Made by a program: the position numbers and the translations under genes. From Trujillonella endophytica (GTDB lineage: Bacteria > Actinomycetota > Actinomycetes > Mycobacteriales > Geodermatophilaceae), in the NCBI RefSeq assembly GCF_900110555.1, contig NZ_FOEE01000014.1, positions 62,001 through 126,000 on the forward strand: a stretch of DNA of 64,000 bases, given 5' to 3'. Under the pieces are notes generated by a model. It was not told where the DNA came from. It was given only the letters and a program-made list of their open reading frames with translations, and ran no database searches. Below, piece after piece: positions 1 to 9,089 of the stretch (positions are counted from its first letter, which is position 1; every line of letters starts with the position of its first letter).

Positions 1-473
1 GCAACCCCCCGCTGATGTTCTCCAACGCCTGCCACGCGGCGATCGTCGAGATCGACCGGGACACCGGCGCGGTGGAGATCAAGCGGTACGTGGTCAGCGA
101 GGACTGCGGCAACATGATCAACCCGATGGTCGTCGAGGGGCAGATCACCGGCGGCGTGGTGCAGGGCATCGGCGGGGTGTTCTACGAGCACTTCGTCTAC
201 GACGGCGACGGCAACCCGCTGACGACGACGTTCCTGGACTACCTGCTGCCGACCGCGGCCGACGTCCCCGACATCGAGATCGGTCACGTCATCACGCCGT
301 CCAACACACCGGGCGGGTTCAAGCCGATGGGCGAGGGCGGGGCGATCTGCTCGCCGCCGGCGCTGATCAACGCCGTCCGCGATGCGCTGGCCCCCTTCGG
401 GGGGCTGCCGAACGTGCAGCCGCTGACGCCGGAGGTCGTGCTCGACGTGATCGACGGGGTGCCCGCGGTCTGA
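1..473 (+). CDS. Molybdenum hydroxylase large subunit, C-terminal part (truncated by window edge)
   Basis: The reading frame is open from base 3, so the gene starts before the window and only about 157 C-terminal residues are seen. They match the molybdopterin-binding end of the xanthine dehydrogenase/CO dehydrogenase (CoxL) family: a VVQGIGGVFYEHF stretch and MGEGGAICSPPALINAVRDAL, where the Glu of the GEGG loop is the expected catalytic base. Such enzymes hydroxylate aldehydes or N-heterocycles with water as oxygen donor and need small FAD and Fe-S subunits, which must lie outside the window. The substrate cannot be predicted. Two strong hairpins follow the stop codon. Confidence 0.9.
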   Translation, partial: NPPLMFSNACHAAIVEIDRDTGAVEIKRYVVSEDCGNMINPMVVEGQITGGVVQGIGGVFYEHFVYDGDGNPLTTTFLDYLLPTAADVPDIEIGHVITPSNTPGGFKPMGEGGAICSPPALINAVRDALAPFGGLPNVQPLTPEVVLDVIDGVPAV

Positions 474-475
474 GG

Positions 476-504
476 GCGCCCGCAGGGTCGCACCCTGCGG
501 GCGC
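476..504. terminator. Hairpin terminator, 13-bp perfect stem
   Basis: GCGCCCGCAGGGT (476-488) pairs perfectly with 492-504 around a CGC loop and is followed by TTT. It begins 2 nt after the stop of the plus-strand oxidase gene and lies between convergent genes. Confidence 0.8.
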
Positions 505-505
505 T

Positions 506-547
506 TTCCGGACGTTGCCGGCGCGATCTGCCCGGCAACGTCCGGAA
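506..547. terminator. Second tandem hairpin, 16-bp perfect stem
   Basis: TTCCGGACGTTGCCGG (506-521) pairs with 532-547 around a 10-nt loop. It directly abuts the first hairpin and can act on the minus-strand transcript that ends at 590, so the two hairpins together insulate convergent units. Confidence 0.75.
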
Positions 548-589
548 CCCACCGGCACGGTGGCCGACCCCCGGCGGTCGCGCGCCGGG

Positions 590-1720
590 TCAGCCGCGAG
601 GGAGGCCGAGCAGGCGCTGGGCGACGATCTGCCGCTGGATCTGCTGGGTGCCGCCGTAGATCGACTGCGCCCGGGACCACAGGTACTCGGAGAACGGTCG
701 CTGGTCGCCCACGACGACCGCGGCGCCGAGCAGGTCGTCGACCACGTGGTAGAGCTCCTGCTCGACCCGCGTGGTCAGCAGCTTGTCGATCGAGCCGCTG
801 GAGCCGGGGTCGGCCGACTCCCGGTCGACCAGGGAGCGGGCGACGTGCCACGACAGCACCTGCGCGTCGACGGCGACCGCGGCCAGCCGGCGGCGCAGCA
901 CGTCGTCGGCGGGGAGGCGACCGCTGCGCACGGCCTCCTGGGCGGCGGCCAGCACATTGCCCAGCCGCCCGGTCCAGCCCATGTCGGCGGGACCGCGCTC
1001 GTAGGTGAGCATGTGCTGGGCGATCTTCCAGCCCTGCCCGCGCTCGCCGACCAGGTTCGCGGCGGGCACCCGGACGTCGTCGAAGAAGACCTCGGCGAAC
1101 TCGCGGCTGCCGTTGGCCAGCGTGATCTCCCGCCGGGTGATGCCCGGGGTGTCCATGTCGACGACGAGCATCGACAGCCCGCGGTGGCGCGGCTGGTCGG
1201 GCTCGGTGCGGCACAGCAGGAGGCAGCGGTCGGCCCACATCGCCCAGCTGGTCCAGATCTTCTGGCCGTTGACGACGAAGCCGCCGTCGGTCGCGGCCGC
1301 CGTGGTGGAGAGCCCGGCCAGGTCGGAGCCGGCGCCGGGCTCGCTGAACCCCTGGCACCAGCTCTCCGTGCAGCCGAGCAGGCCCGGCAGCACCCGGCCC
1401 TTCAGGTCGTCGGACGCGAAGTCGGCGACGGCGTGCGCGATGTGGCCGATCGGCGGCGGGGGAGGGGCGGCCGCGGCGGCGAGCTCCTCGTTGATCACCG
1501 CCTCGTACAGATCGGACAGGCCGCGCCCGCCGTACCGCGGGTCCAGCGACACCGCGACGTACCCCGCAGCGGCGAGTGCCCGGTGCCAGCGGTGGGTGGC
1601 CTCGACGCCCTCGGCGCTGTCGTAGGAGACGCCGTCGGCGTGCTCGGCCAGGTGCTCGGCCAGCCAGGCGCGCAGGTCGGCCCGGAACTCGGCGACCTCG
1701 GGGGAGTCGGAGAAGTCCAC
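590..1720 (-). CDS. Acyl-CoA dehydrogenase (alpha-type partner)
   Basis: 376-residue ACAD family flavoprotein: alpha,beta-desaturation of an acyl-CoA. Visible are the FAD/substrate loop GFSEPGAGSDLA (about residue 125), KIWTSWA, and the C-terminal YGGTQQIQRQIVAQRLLGLPR signature. The open frame reaches to 1969 but overlaps the upstream ACAD; the GTG at 1720, with GGGAG about 8 nt upstream, leaves only 2 nt after the upstream stop and begins VDFSDSPEVAEFRADLRAWL, a normal family N-terminus. It is co-transcribed with the ACAD at 1723-2751. The two probably form a mixed alpha/beta enzyme like the FadE/ChsE pairs of actinobacterial steroid degradation; this pairing is inference. Confidence 0.9.
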   Translation of the reverse strand: MDFSDSPEVAEFRADLRAWLAEHLAEHADGVSYDSAEGVEATHRWHRALAAAGYVAVSLDPRYGGRGLSDLYEAVINEELAAAAAPPPPPIGHIAHAVADFASDDLKGRVLPGLLGCTESWCQGFSEPGAGSDLAGLSTTAAATDGGFVVNGQKIWTSWAMWADRCLLLCRTEPDQPRHRGLSMLVVDMDTPGITRREITLANGSREFAEVFFDDVRVPAANLVGERGQGWKIAQHMLTYERGPADMGWTGRLGNVLAAAQEAVRSGRLPADDVLRRRLAAVAVDAQVLSWHVARSLVDRESADPGSSGSIDKLLTTRVEQELYHVVDDLLGAAVVVGDQRPFSEYLWSRAQSIYGGTQQIQRQIVAQRLLGLPRG

Positions 1721-1722
1721 GG

Positions 1723-2751
1723 TCAGGCTCCCGGAGCGAGGTCGAGGTCGGCCAGCACGGCCTGGTGGGTGTGCTCGTCGCCGAACGAGGTCCGGTCGGT
1801 CTGCGCCCGCCGCAGCCACACGTGGACCGGCGACTCCCAGGTCATGCCGATGCCGCCGAAGAGCTGGACGACGTCCTCGCACACCGCGACCCCGGCCCGG
1901 GAGGCGAACGCCTTGGCGACCCGCGCCGCCCGCAGCGCCTCCGCGGCCGGCAGCGCGTCGACCGCCCACGCGGAGTGGTACACGGCGCTGCGGGTCGCCT
2001 CGACCGAGACGAGGTCCTCGGCCGCGAGCTGCTGCACCGCCTGGAACGAGCCGATCGGCCTGCCGAACTGGGTGCGCGAGCGCGCGTGCTCGACCGCCGC
2101 GTCCAGCGCCGCCGACATCGTGCCGAGCAGGTCCGCGACCAGCAGCGTGAGCACGAAGGCGTGCAGCCGGTCGCGGTCGTCGTCGGTGGGCGGGCGCAGC
2201 TCCAGGGCCGCGGCCGGGACCGGCGACGTGGGACGGCGGACCGCACGGGTGACGTCGGCGGCGGGCAGCGGCTCGCCCAGCGCGTGGGCCGAGCCGTCGG
2301 GGGCGAAGGCCACCGTGGCGCCGGCCGAGTCCCAGGCGAGGGCGCCGTCGGCCGAGGGGGCGAAGTCGAGCAGGCGGGCGTCCAGCAGCGGCGCCACCCG
2401 CAGCTCGCCCGCGGCGATCGCCTCGAGGGTCGCGGCCGGGGCGCCGAGGGTCTGCAGCTGCTCGGCGGCGACGAGGGTGCCGAGCACGGGTGCGGCGACC
2501 GCGTGCCGCCCCAGCTGCTCCACCAGGACGGCGACGTCGACCGTGCCGGCGCCCAGGCCGCCGTTCTCCTCGCGCAGCCGCAGCGCGGGCCAGCCGGCGT
2601 CGGCGATCCGCGCCCAGTCCTTCTCGGACGGCTCGGGCGACCCGACGTCGTGCGGGCCCCGGCCCCGGTCCCAGCCGGCGGCCAGGTCGGCGGCGAGCGC
2701 GCCGGAGGCCCGCGCGAACGCGCGCTGCTCCGGGTCCAGGCCGATCTGCAT
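1723..2751 (-). CDS. Acyl-CoA dehydrogenase (short, beta-type partner)
   Basis: 342-residue ACAD homologue, shorter than the usual 380-400. The C-terminal half is typical (RTQFGRPIGSFQAVQQLAAE and LFGGIGMTWESPVHVWLRRA), while the middle is poor in conserved substrate-loop residues, as in the non-catalytic-type subunits of heteromeric FadE enzymes. Start ATG at 2751 (MQIGLDPEQRAFARASG); the much longer open frame upstream is antisense to other genes. First gene of a two-gene minus operon with the ACAD at 590-1720. Its promoter is shared divergently with the DapB-like gene at 2851 and holds an AT-rich element. Confidence 0.88.
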   Translation of the reverse strand: MQIGLDPEQRAFARASGALAADLAAGWDRGRGPHDVGSPEPSEKDWARIADAGWPALRLREENGGLGAGTVDVAVLVEQLGRHAVAAPVLGTLVAAEQLQTLGAPAATLEAIAAGELRVAPLLDARLLDFAPSADGALAWDSAGATVAFAPDGSAHALGEPLPAADVTRAVRRPTSPVPAAALELRPPTDDDRDRLHAFVLTLLVADLLGTMSAALDAAVEHARSRTQFGRPIGSFQAVQQLAAEDLVSVEATRSAVYHSAWAVDALPAAEALRAARVAKAFASRAGVAVCEDVVQLFGGIGMTWESPVHVWLRRAQTDRTSFGDEHTHQAVLADLDLAPGA

Positions 2752-2777
2752 CGCTTCCTCCACCGTCGTCGACGGGT

Positions 2778-2797
2778 CTATCCTATATAAGATTGGC
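2778..2797. promoter_or_regulatory. AT-rich near-palindrome in divergent promoter (site E)
   Basis: CTATCCTATATAAGATTGGC; the reverse reads AATCTTATATAGGATAG, with arms TCYT/ARGA. It lies between the ACAD gene (start 2751) and the DapB-like gene (start 2851) and resembles the elements at 4812 and 29336. It could be a shared -10 region or an operator for one of the local regulators. Confidence 0.5.
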
Positions 2798-2850
2798 TTC
2801 CGCGTCGTGGCGCAGGTCCCGACGCCCCGGACAGGACGGACACCGAACGC

Positions 2851-3894
2851 GTGACGCTCCGGATCGTGCAGTGGACCACCGGCCTCGTGGGCCGCAACGC
2901 CGTCAAGGCCGTCCTCGCCCACCCCGACCTGGACCTGGTCGGCGGCTACGCCTGGAGCGCCGACAAGGCCGGCCAGGACCTCGGCGTGCTCGCCGGCATC
3001 GACCCGATCGGCGTCGCCGCGAACGACGACGTCGGCGCCCTGATCGCCCTGCGGCCGGACTGCGTCCTCTACATGCCGCTGCAGTGGGAGACCGACCACA
3101 TGGTCCGGCTGCTGGAGGCCGGCATCAACGTCGTCTCCACGGCCAACTTCATCACCGGCCGGTCCTACGGCGACGAGGAGATGGCGCGCCTGGACGCCGC
3201 GGCCCGGCGCGGCGGGGTGTCGCTGTACGGCACCGGCGCCAACCCGGGCATGGCGAACACCCTCGGGCTGGCCGCCGCCGCGTTCTGCCGCCGGGTCGAC
3301 CGGATCTCGGTGCTCGAGTCCGTCGACGCCACCCACTACGCCTCGAAGGACACCTGGGTCTCCCTCGGCTTCGGCGGGCCGCCCGACGCCCCCGGCCTGG
3401 TCGAGAAGGTGCGGCAGCGGATGCTCGTCTTCCTCGACGCCGTGGAGATGATGGCCGGCGCCCTGGCCGTGGAGCTCGAGGACGTGCGCTTCGACGTCGA
3501 GTTCGCCACCGCCACCACCGACGTCGACCTCGGCTGGATGCAATTCCCGCGGGGCACCGTGTGCGGGCTGAAGGGCCGCTGGTCCGGGGTGTCCGGCGGC
3601 CGGGCGGTCATCGAGCTCGGCCTGCTGTGGCGGCTCGGATACGACATGGAGCCGGACTGGCCGGTCGAGCGCGGCTACGTCATCGACGTGGACGGCGTTC
3701 CGGACGTGCACCTGCGGGTCTCGGCGGAGAGCGCCGACCTCGCCGACTACGGGGCCAGCACCGCCGACCCGGCCGTCAACGCGATCCCCGCGGTGGTGGC
3801 GGCCGCGCCCGGGCTGGTCACGGCCGATCGGCTGCCGCTGGTGACCGCGCGCGGGCTGGTCGCTCAGAGCCGGGTCAGCACCCGGTCGGCGTAG
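2851..3894 (+). CDS. DapB-like NAD(P)-dependent dehydrogenase
   Basis: 347 residues with an N-terminal Rossmann start MTLRIVQWTTGLVGRNAVKAV resembling dihydrodipicolinate reductase and the amine/2,4-diaminopentanoate dehydrogenase family. True DapB proteins are about 250 residues and sit with lysine genes, so a lysine role is unlikely; members of this longer group are common in actinobacterial lipid and steroid regions without an assigned reaction. GTG start at 2851 with AGGACG upstream. Its 3' end overlaps the convergent LLM gene by 31 nt. Confidence 0.8.
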   Translation: MTLRIVQWTTGLVGRNAVKAVLAHPDLDLVGGYAWSADKAGQDLGVLAGIDPIGVAANDDVGALIALRPDCVLYMPLQWETDHMVRLLEAGINVVSTANFITGRSYGDEEMARLDAAARRGGVSLYGTGANPGMANTLGLAAAAFCRRVDRISVLESVDATHYASKDTWVSLGFGGPPDAPGLVEKVRQRMLVFLDAVEMMAGALAVELEDVRFDVEFATATTDVDLGWMQFPRGTVCGLKGRWSGVSGGRAVIELGLLWRLGYDMEPDWPVERGYVIDVDGVPDVHLRVSAESADLADYGASTADPAVNAIPAVVAAAPGLVTADRLPLVTARGLVAQSRVSTRSA

Positions 3895-4772
3895 CGGGCG
3901 ATCCACTCCTCGGCCCCGGCGAGCGTCGCCGTCGTCGGGGCGTTGACCACCAGCTGGGTCGCGCCGCAGGCCGCCAGCTCCCCGGCCAGCGGCACGTGCG
4001 CGTCCATCTCCTCGGCCGAGCCCGCTCCGGGCATCGAGTACATGATCCGGTCCGGTGCGGGTCGGCCCCGCTCGTCCGCGTACGCCCGCAGCTGCCCCAC
4101 GTAGCCGGCGAAGTCGTCCAGGCCGTCGAGGGCGCGTGACCGCAGCGCCGCCGAGGAGTCGCTCGGGTTCGGCATGGGCAGCCACCCGGCGCCGAGGTCC
4201 ACCACCCGGCGCAGGCTCAGCCTGCTGTTCCCCCCGATCCACAGCGGCGGCCCGCCCGGCTGGGGGGACGGCGGCACGGTGACCGTGCCCCGCGCGGAGA
4301 AGTGCAGCCCCGCGTGGGTGACCGGCTCGCCGGTCCAGGCCTGCCGCAGCACCGTGACCGCCTCGTCGAACAGTGCGTTGCGCTCGTCCCAGTCGACGCC
4401 GAGGGCGTGGAACTCCGCCTTGAGGTAGCCCGCCCCCACGCCGAGGTCGAGCCGGCCGCCGGACATCGCGTCCAGCGACGCCGTGGTCTTGGCCAGGTGG
4501 AACGGGTTCCGGTAGGGGAGCACCACGAGGTAGGTGAACAGCCGGATCCGGCTGGTCGCGGCGGCCGCGAAGGCCAGGCCGAGGAACGGGTCCACCGTGT
4601 CGTGACCGCCGTGCTCCCGCCACGCCTGGGACGGCGCCGGGTGGTCGGTCATCGTGAACCCGGCGAAGCCGGCCGCCTCGGCCACGGCGGCCAGCCGGCC
4701 GATCGCGGCGCCGTCGTAGAGCCACGCCGGCACCGGGGCACCGTGGTAGGGGGTGCCGTAGACGACGTCCAT
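3864..4772 (-). CDS. LLM-class F420-dependent oxidoreductase
   Basis: 302-residue luciferase-like TIM-barrel protein of the Rv2161c-like F420 group: TMTDHPAPSQAW near residue 40, FTYLVVLPYRNPFHLAKTTASLD, GRLDLGVGAGYLKAEF and LWIGGNSRLSLRRVV. Expected to use reduced F420 (or FMN) to oxidise or reduce a small organic substrate in the cytoplasm. The open frame runs far upstream, but ATG 4772 has a strong AGGAGG about 9 nt before it. It is a close relative of the N-terminal part of the fusion gene at 32628. It is divergent from another LLM gene at 4875 across a 102-bp gap. Confidence 0.88.
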   Translation of the reverse strand: MDVVYGTPYHGAPVPAWLYDGAAIGRLAAVAEAAGFAGFTMTDHPAPSQAWREHGGHDTVDPFLGLAFAAAATSRIRLFTYLVVLPYRNPFHLAKTTASLDAMSGGRLDLGVGAGYLKAEFHALGVDWDERNALFDEAVTVLRQAWTGEPVTHAGLHFSARGTVTVPPSPQPGGPPLWIGGNSRLSLRRVVDLGAGWLPMPNPSDSSAALRSRALDGLDDFAGYVGQLRAYADERGRPAPDRIMYSMPGAGSAEEMDAHVPLAGELAACGATQLVVNAPTTATLAGAEEWIARYADRVLTRL

Positions 4773-4811
4773 GCCGGTTCGCTCCTCCTGGGCACCCGAT
4801 TGGTCTTCCCA

Positions 4812-4832
4812 GGCAATGATATACAAGAAAGG
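4812..4832. promoter_or_regulatory. AT-rich element in divergent LLM/LLM promoter (site A)
   Basis: GGCAATGATATACAAGAAAGG; the reverse strand contains TTTCTTGTATA, the same 11 bases as the element at 29336. It combines the CTTGTAT core and the AATGAT core found in several other promoters of the window and lies midway between the starts at 4772 and 4875. Confidence 0.5.
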
Positions 4833-4874
4833 TCGTGGGGAGGTCCGGCCGGCGCACCCGGAGGAGGAGCGGGC

Positions 4875-5906
<1,032 letters not shown>

Positions 5907-5940
5907 GCCGGGGTGGGGCCCGGGCGGGCCCCGCCCCGGC

Positions 5941-6138
5941 TCAGCCCTCCGCCAGCTCCAGTGCCGCCACCGGGCACTCCGCGACGGCGTTGCGCACCGC
6001 CTCCGGATCCGCCTCCGGATCGCCGATCACCGCGACGACCGCGTCGTCCCCCACGGCGAAGACGCCGGGGGCGGTGTAGACGCAGGCCCCCGTCGCCAGG
6101 CACCGGTCGCGGTGGACCTCGACGCGCACCGCCGTCAC
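5941..6138 (-). CDS. P450-partner ferredoxin, 65 aa
   Basis: Very small Fe-S protein. Cys13 and Cys19 (CLATGAC) with Cys55-Pro (ECPV) give the Cx5C...CP pattern of the single-cluster 3Fe-4S/4Fe-4S ferredoxins that feed electrons to actinobacterial P450s. Position 16, a Cys in true 4Fe-4S proteins, is Thr, which favours a 3Fe-4S cluster. GTG start at 6138 overlaps the P450 stop as GTGA, so the two are translationally coupled. No ferredoxin reductase gene is seen in the window. Confidence 0.88.
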   Translation of the reverse strand: MTAVRVEVHRDRCLATGACVYTAPGVFAVGDDAVVAVIGDPEADPEAVRNAVAECPVAALELAEG

Positions 6139-7403
6139 GCGCCCGTGCGGATGGGCAGGCGGGTGATGCGCCGGGCGTTCCAGTGTCCGGAGTCGTACTC
6201 GACCTCGCCGTCGATCCGCGCGGTGTCGCCGAAGCGGCGGCGGAACTCGTCGAGCATGAGCTTGCCCTGCACCTTGACCAGGTTGAGGCCGATGCACAGG
6301 TGGGGGCCGGCGCCGAAGACGAGGTTGCCGGCGTGGCTGCGGGTGATGTCGAAGCGGCGGGGCTCGGCCCACTTGCGCCCGTCGATGAACGCGGTGGCGA
6401 ACAGGGGCATCACGAAGGAGCCCTTCTCCATGACCTGGCCGCCCAGCTCGACGTCCTCCAGCGGGAACCGCGGGATGCCGCCGAACTTGCCGTGGGCGCC
6501 CCAGCGCAGCACCTCGAGGATCGCGTCCTCCATGAGCTCGGGGCGCTCGCCGAGCAGGGCCCACTGGTCGGGGTGGGTCAGGAACGCCTGCAGGGCCAGC
6601 GTGTGCAGGTCGACGGCGGTGTCGGCGCCGGCGACGACCACGGCGATGACCACGGACACGATCTCCGCGTCCGACAGCCGCTGACCGTCGACCTCGGTGG
6701 CGACGAGCGTGCCGATGAAGTCGTCGCTGCCCCTGCCCGCCTCGGCGGCGGCGCGGTGCTCGGCGACGCTCTCGAACAGGTACTCGAGGCCCGGGATGGT
6801 GCCCTGGATGTAGGTGTCCCGGTCGGCGGCGTACATGGGGTTGGTGGCACGGACGGCGTTCCAGCCCAGGCCGTGCACGAACAGCGACTCCGCCTCGGCG
6901 GGGACGCCGACCATGCGGGCGATGGCCCGGATCGGGATCTTGTCCGCGATGCCGGTCGCCGCGTCGAACGCGGTCTGGTCGGGGAGCTCGTCGAAGACCT
7001 CGCCGATGTTGTCCCGGATGCGCGCCTCGATCTGGTCCATCACGCGGCGGGAGAACGCCGGGGCGGTGAGCCGGCGCAGCCGCTGGTGCTCGGCCGGGGA
7101 GACGTTGAGCATCGAGTGCTGCTGGACCTTCTCGTAGAGCGTCCACTCGGACTCCGGCGTGGATGCCGGGGCGTTGTTCCAGTCCGTCATCCTCGTGCTG
7201 AACCGTGGGCTGCGCAGCACCTCCTGGGCGTGCTCGTGGGAGGTCACGAACCACATGCCCATGTCGCGGTGGTAGGCGACCGGGTACTCGCGCAGGAGCC
7301 GGTCGAGGACCGGCCACGGGTCCGTGGAGAACTCCGGTGTGAACGGGTTGTACACGGAGAAGTCGATCTCGACCCGGTCGGTGCCGGCCATCGTCGCGGT
7401 CAT
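6135..7403 (-). CDS. Cytochrome P450
   Basis: 422-residue soluble bacterial P450. Oxygen-activating I-helix VVVAGADTAVD, K-helix ExxR as EVLR, and haem loop FGAGPHLCIG with ligand Cys370. Monooxygenase, electrons probably from the ferredoxin at 5941-6138, which overlaps its stop codon. ATG 7403 (MTATMAGTDRVEIDF) is chosen; an in-frame ATG at 7391 is possible and both have weak Shine-Dalgarno sites. Divergent from a TetR gene across 138 bp that contain inverted repeats, so TetR control is likely. Confidence 0.93.
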   Translation of the reverse strand: MTATMAGTDRVEIDFSVYNPFTPEFSTDPWPVLDRLLREYPVAYHRDMGMWFVTSHEHAQEVLRSPRFSTRMTDWNNAPASTPESEWTLYEKVQQHSMLNVSPAEHQRLRRLTAPAFSRRVMDQIEARIRDNIGEVFDELPDQTAFDAATGIADKIPIRAIARMVGVPAEAESLFVHGLGWNAVRATNPMYAADRDTYIQGTIPGLEYLFESVAEHRAAAEAGRGSDDFIGTLVATEVDGQRLSDAEIVSVVIAVVVAGADTAVDLHTLALQAFLTHPDQWALLGERPELMEDAILEVLRWGAHGKFGGIPRFPLEDVELGGQVMEKGSFVMPLFATAFIDGRKWAEPRRFDITRSHAGNLVFGAGPHLCIGLNLVKVQGKLMLDEFRRRFGDTARIDGEVEYDSGHWNARRITRLPIRTGA

Positions 7404-7496
7404 GCTCGCCCCAGTCGTCCTCGGCGGCCCGGCGGGGCCGCCTCCGGCGGATGGCGCGCGGTGCGCGCCGTTGTGACCCCCATCATGGTGATGATG

Positions 7497-7511
7497 GTTG
7501 ATTGAGTCAAC
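7497..7511. promoter_or_regulatory. Inverted repeat, candidate TetR operator
   Basis: GTTGA-TTGAG-TCAAC: perfect 5-bp arms around 5 nt, in the divergent gap between the P450 (start 7403) and the TetR gene (start 7542). A second small repeat CATCA-TGG-TGATG lies just upstream. Position fits autoregulation plus P450 control. Confidence 0.5.
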
Positions 7512-7541
7512 GCCGTTGGCAGAAAGGGCATACTCGGGTCC

Positions 7542-8138
7542 GTGACCGAGACCGACGCCCCGACGACGGTGCGCCGCGGGCCGGGGCGCCCGCCGTCGAC
7601 GCACGCCCAGGAGGCGATCCGGGTGGCCGCGCGGCGGCTGTTCTCCGCCAAGAGCTACGGCGGCGTCTCGGTGCGCGAGGTCGCCGCGGCGGCCGGGGTG
7701 GACCCCTCGCTGGTGATCCGGCACTTCGGCTCCAAGGAGGCCCTCTTCCTGCAGACGATGACCGTCGACGAGTCCTTCCGCGGGCTGGTCGAGGGGCCGC
7801 TGGAGGAGCTCGGGCGGCTCATCCTCGAGCGGCTGCTCACCGTCCGCGGAGGCGCGGCGGTCAGCACCTACGCCGCCCTGATCGGGGCGATCGACCGTCC
7901 CGAGGTGCGCAGCTACCTGGAGGCATCGGCCGACCGGCACGTGGTGCGTCCGCTGGCCGAGCGGCTGACCGGTCCCGACCGGCACCTGCGGGCCCGCCTC
8001 GTCGCGACCCAGGTCAACGGCCTGCTCTTCGACCTGCGCGGCCGCCCGGACGCCGGGCTGGCCGGCCGGCCGACGGCCGAGGTCCTCCAGGTCTACGCCC
8101 GCGCGTTGCAGGCGCTGATCGACGACCCGACCGCCTGA
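7542..8138 (+). CDS. TetR-family transcriptional regulator
   Basis: 198 residues. N-terminal helix-turn-helix: RRLFSAKSYGGVSVREVAAAAGVDPSLVIRHFGSKEALF (about residues 32-72), preceded by a basic RRGPGRPP tail. The C-terminal ligand domain is not assignable. GTG 7542 is the only reasonable start, with AAAGGG upstream. It probably represses the divergent P450/ferredoxin pair and itself. Confidence 0.9.
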   Translation: MTETDAPTTVRRGPGRPPSTHAQEAIRVAARRLFSAKSYGGVSVREVAAAAGVDPSLVIRHFGSKEALFLQTMTVDESFRGLVEGPLEELGRLILERLLTVRGGAAVSTYAALIGAIDRPEVRSYLEASADRHVVRPLAERLTGPDRHLRARLVATQVNGLLFDLRGRPDAGLAGRPTAEVLQVYARALQALIDDPTA

Positions 8139-8159
8139 CCCGTCGGCCGACCGCCCGAC

Positions 8160-9089
8160 TCACCGGCCGACCGCCTGCCGGAATGCCGCCACCAGCGGGC
8201 CGAGGACCTCCTCGACCGCGGCCTGACCCCCCGCGGGGAGCGGCACCTTGCCGCGCAGGTCCGTGTAGCCGGCCTCGGCCAGCGGCCCGATCGCGTCGAC
8301 GGTGGCCGGCACGTCCACCCGCCCGTCCGCCGTCGCCACGGTGGGCAGCGTGCCGACCACCTGCAGGCCCGCCGGGTCGCGGCCGAGCGCGGCCACGCCC
8401 TCCCGCATCCGCCCGATCGCGGCGGGGTCGGCGGCGTCCGGGCCCCAGGGGATCCAGCCGGTGCCGTACCGCGCGATCCGGCGCAGCACGGCGCCGTGCA
8501 GGGTGCCGCTGACCCAGATGGGCACACCGCCGGGCTGCACGGGCTTGGGCATCTGGTGGATGCCCTCGAACGACAGGTGGGCCGAGGAGTGCGAGGCCCG
8601 CTGGTCCCGCCAGAGCGTCGTGACGACGTCGAGGGTGTGGTCGAGCAGCTTTCCGCGACCCTCGAACGGCAGCCCGGCGGCCTCGTACTCCTCGCGCTGC
8701 CAGCCGGCGCCGACCCCGAGGTCCAGCCGCCCGCGGGAGAGGACGTCGAGCGTCGACGTCGACTTGGCCAGCACGACCGGCCGGCGGAGCGCGGCCACGA
8801 TGATGTTCGTGCCCAGCCGGACGGAGCCCGTCATCCCGGCGACCACCGAGAGCGTGGTCAGCGGTTCCAGCCACAGCCCGTCGGGGCCGGTCGGCTGGGT
8901 GCCCCCGGCGGCGCCGCCGATCTCCGGGCGGCCGTACTCCTCGAGGTTCTCCCCGAAGACGACGTGGTCGGACAGCACCACCCGGTCGACGCCCGTGACG
9001 TCGGCCGCGCGCGCGACGGCGAGCAGGTGCTCCCAGTCGCCGGGTGGCTCGGCGGCGTAGGAGGGGAGCGTGATCGACAGCTGGGTCAT
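8160..9089 (-). CDS. LLM-class F420-dependent oxidoreductase
   Basis: 309-residue luciferase-like protein: MTQLSITLPSYA, RVVLSDHVVFGENLEEYGRPE, RLGTNIIVAALRRPVVLAKSTSTLDVLSRGRLDLGVGAGWQREEYEAAG and PIWVSGTLHGAVLRRIARYGTGW, the standard F420-LLM landmarks. Last gene of a three-gene minus operon (SnoaL, SDR, LLM): its ATG at 9089 overlaps the SDR stop as ATGA. Catalyses an unknown F420/FMN redox step. Confidence 0.88.
   Translation of the reverse strand: MTQLSITLPSYAAEPPGDWEHLLAVARAADVTGVDRVVLSDHVVFGENLEEYGRPEIGGAAGGTQPTGPDGLWLEPLTTLSVVAGMTGSVRLGTNIIVAALRRPVVLAKSTSTLDVLSRGRLDLGVGAGWQREEYEAAGLPFEGRGKLLDHTLDVVTTLWRDQRASHSSAHLSFEGIHQMPKPVQPGGVPIWVSGTLHGAVLRRIARYGTGWIPWGPDAADPAAIGRMREGVAALGRDPAGLQVVGTLPTVATADGRVDVPATVDAIGPLAEAGYTDLRGKVPLPAGGQAAVEEVLGPLVAAFRQAVGR

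Noticed and set aside
2851-3894. Lysine-pathway dihydrodipicolinate reductase (dapB)
   Set aside because: About 100 residues longer than DapB and not near lysine genes; only the Rossmann N-terminus is alike.
2752-4857. N-terminal extension of the ACAD ending at 1723
   Set aside because: The open frame crosses the divergent promoter and two other genes in antisense; ATG 2751 gives a normal ACAD N-terminus.
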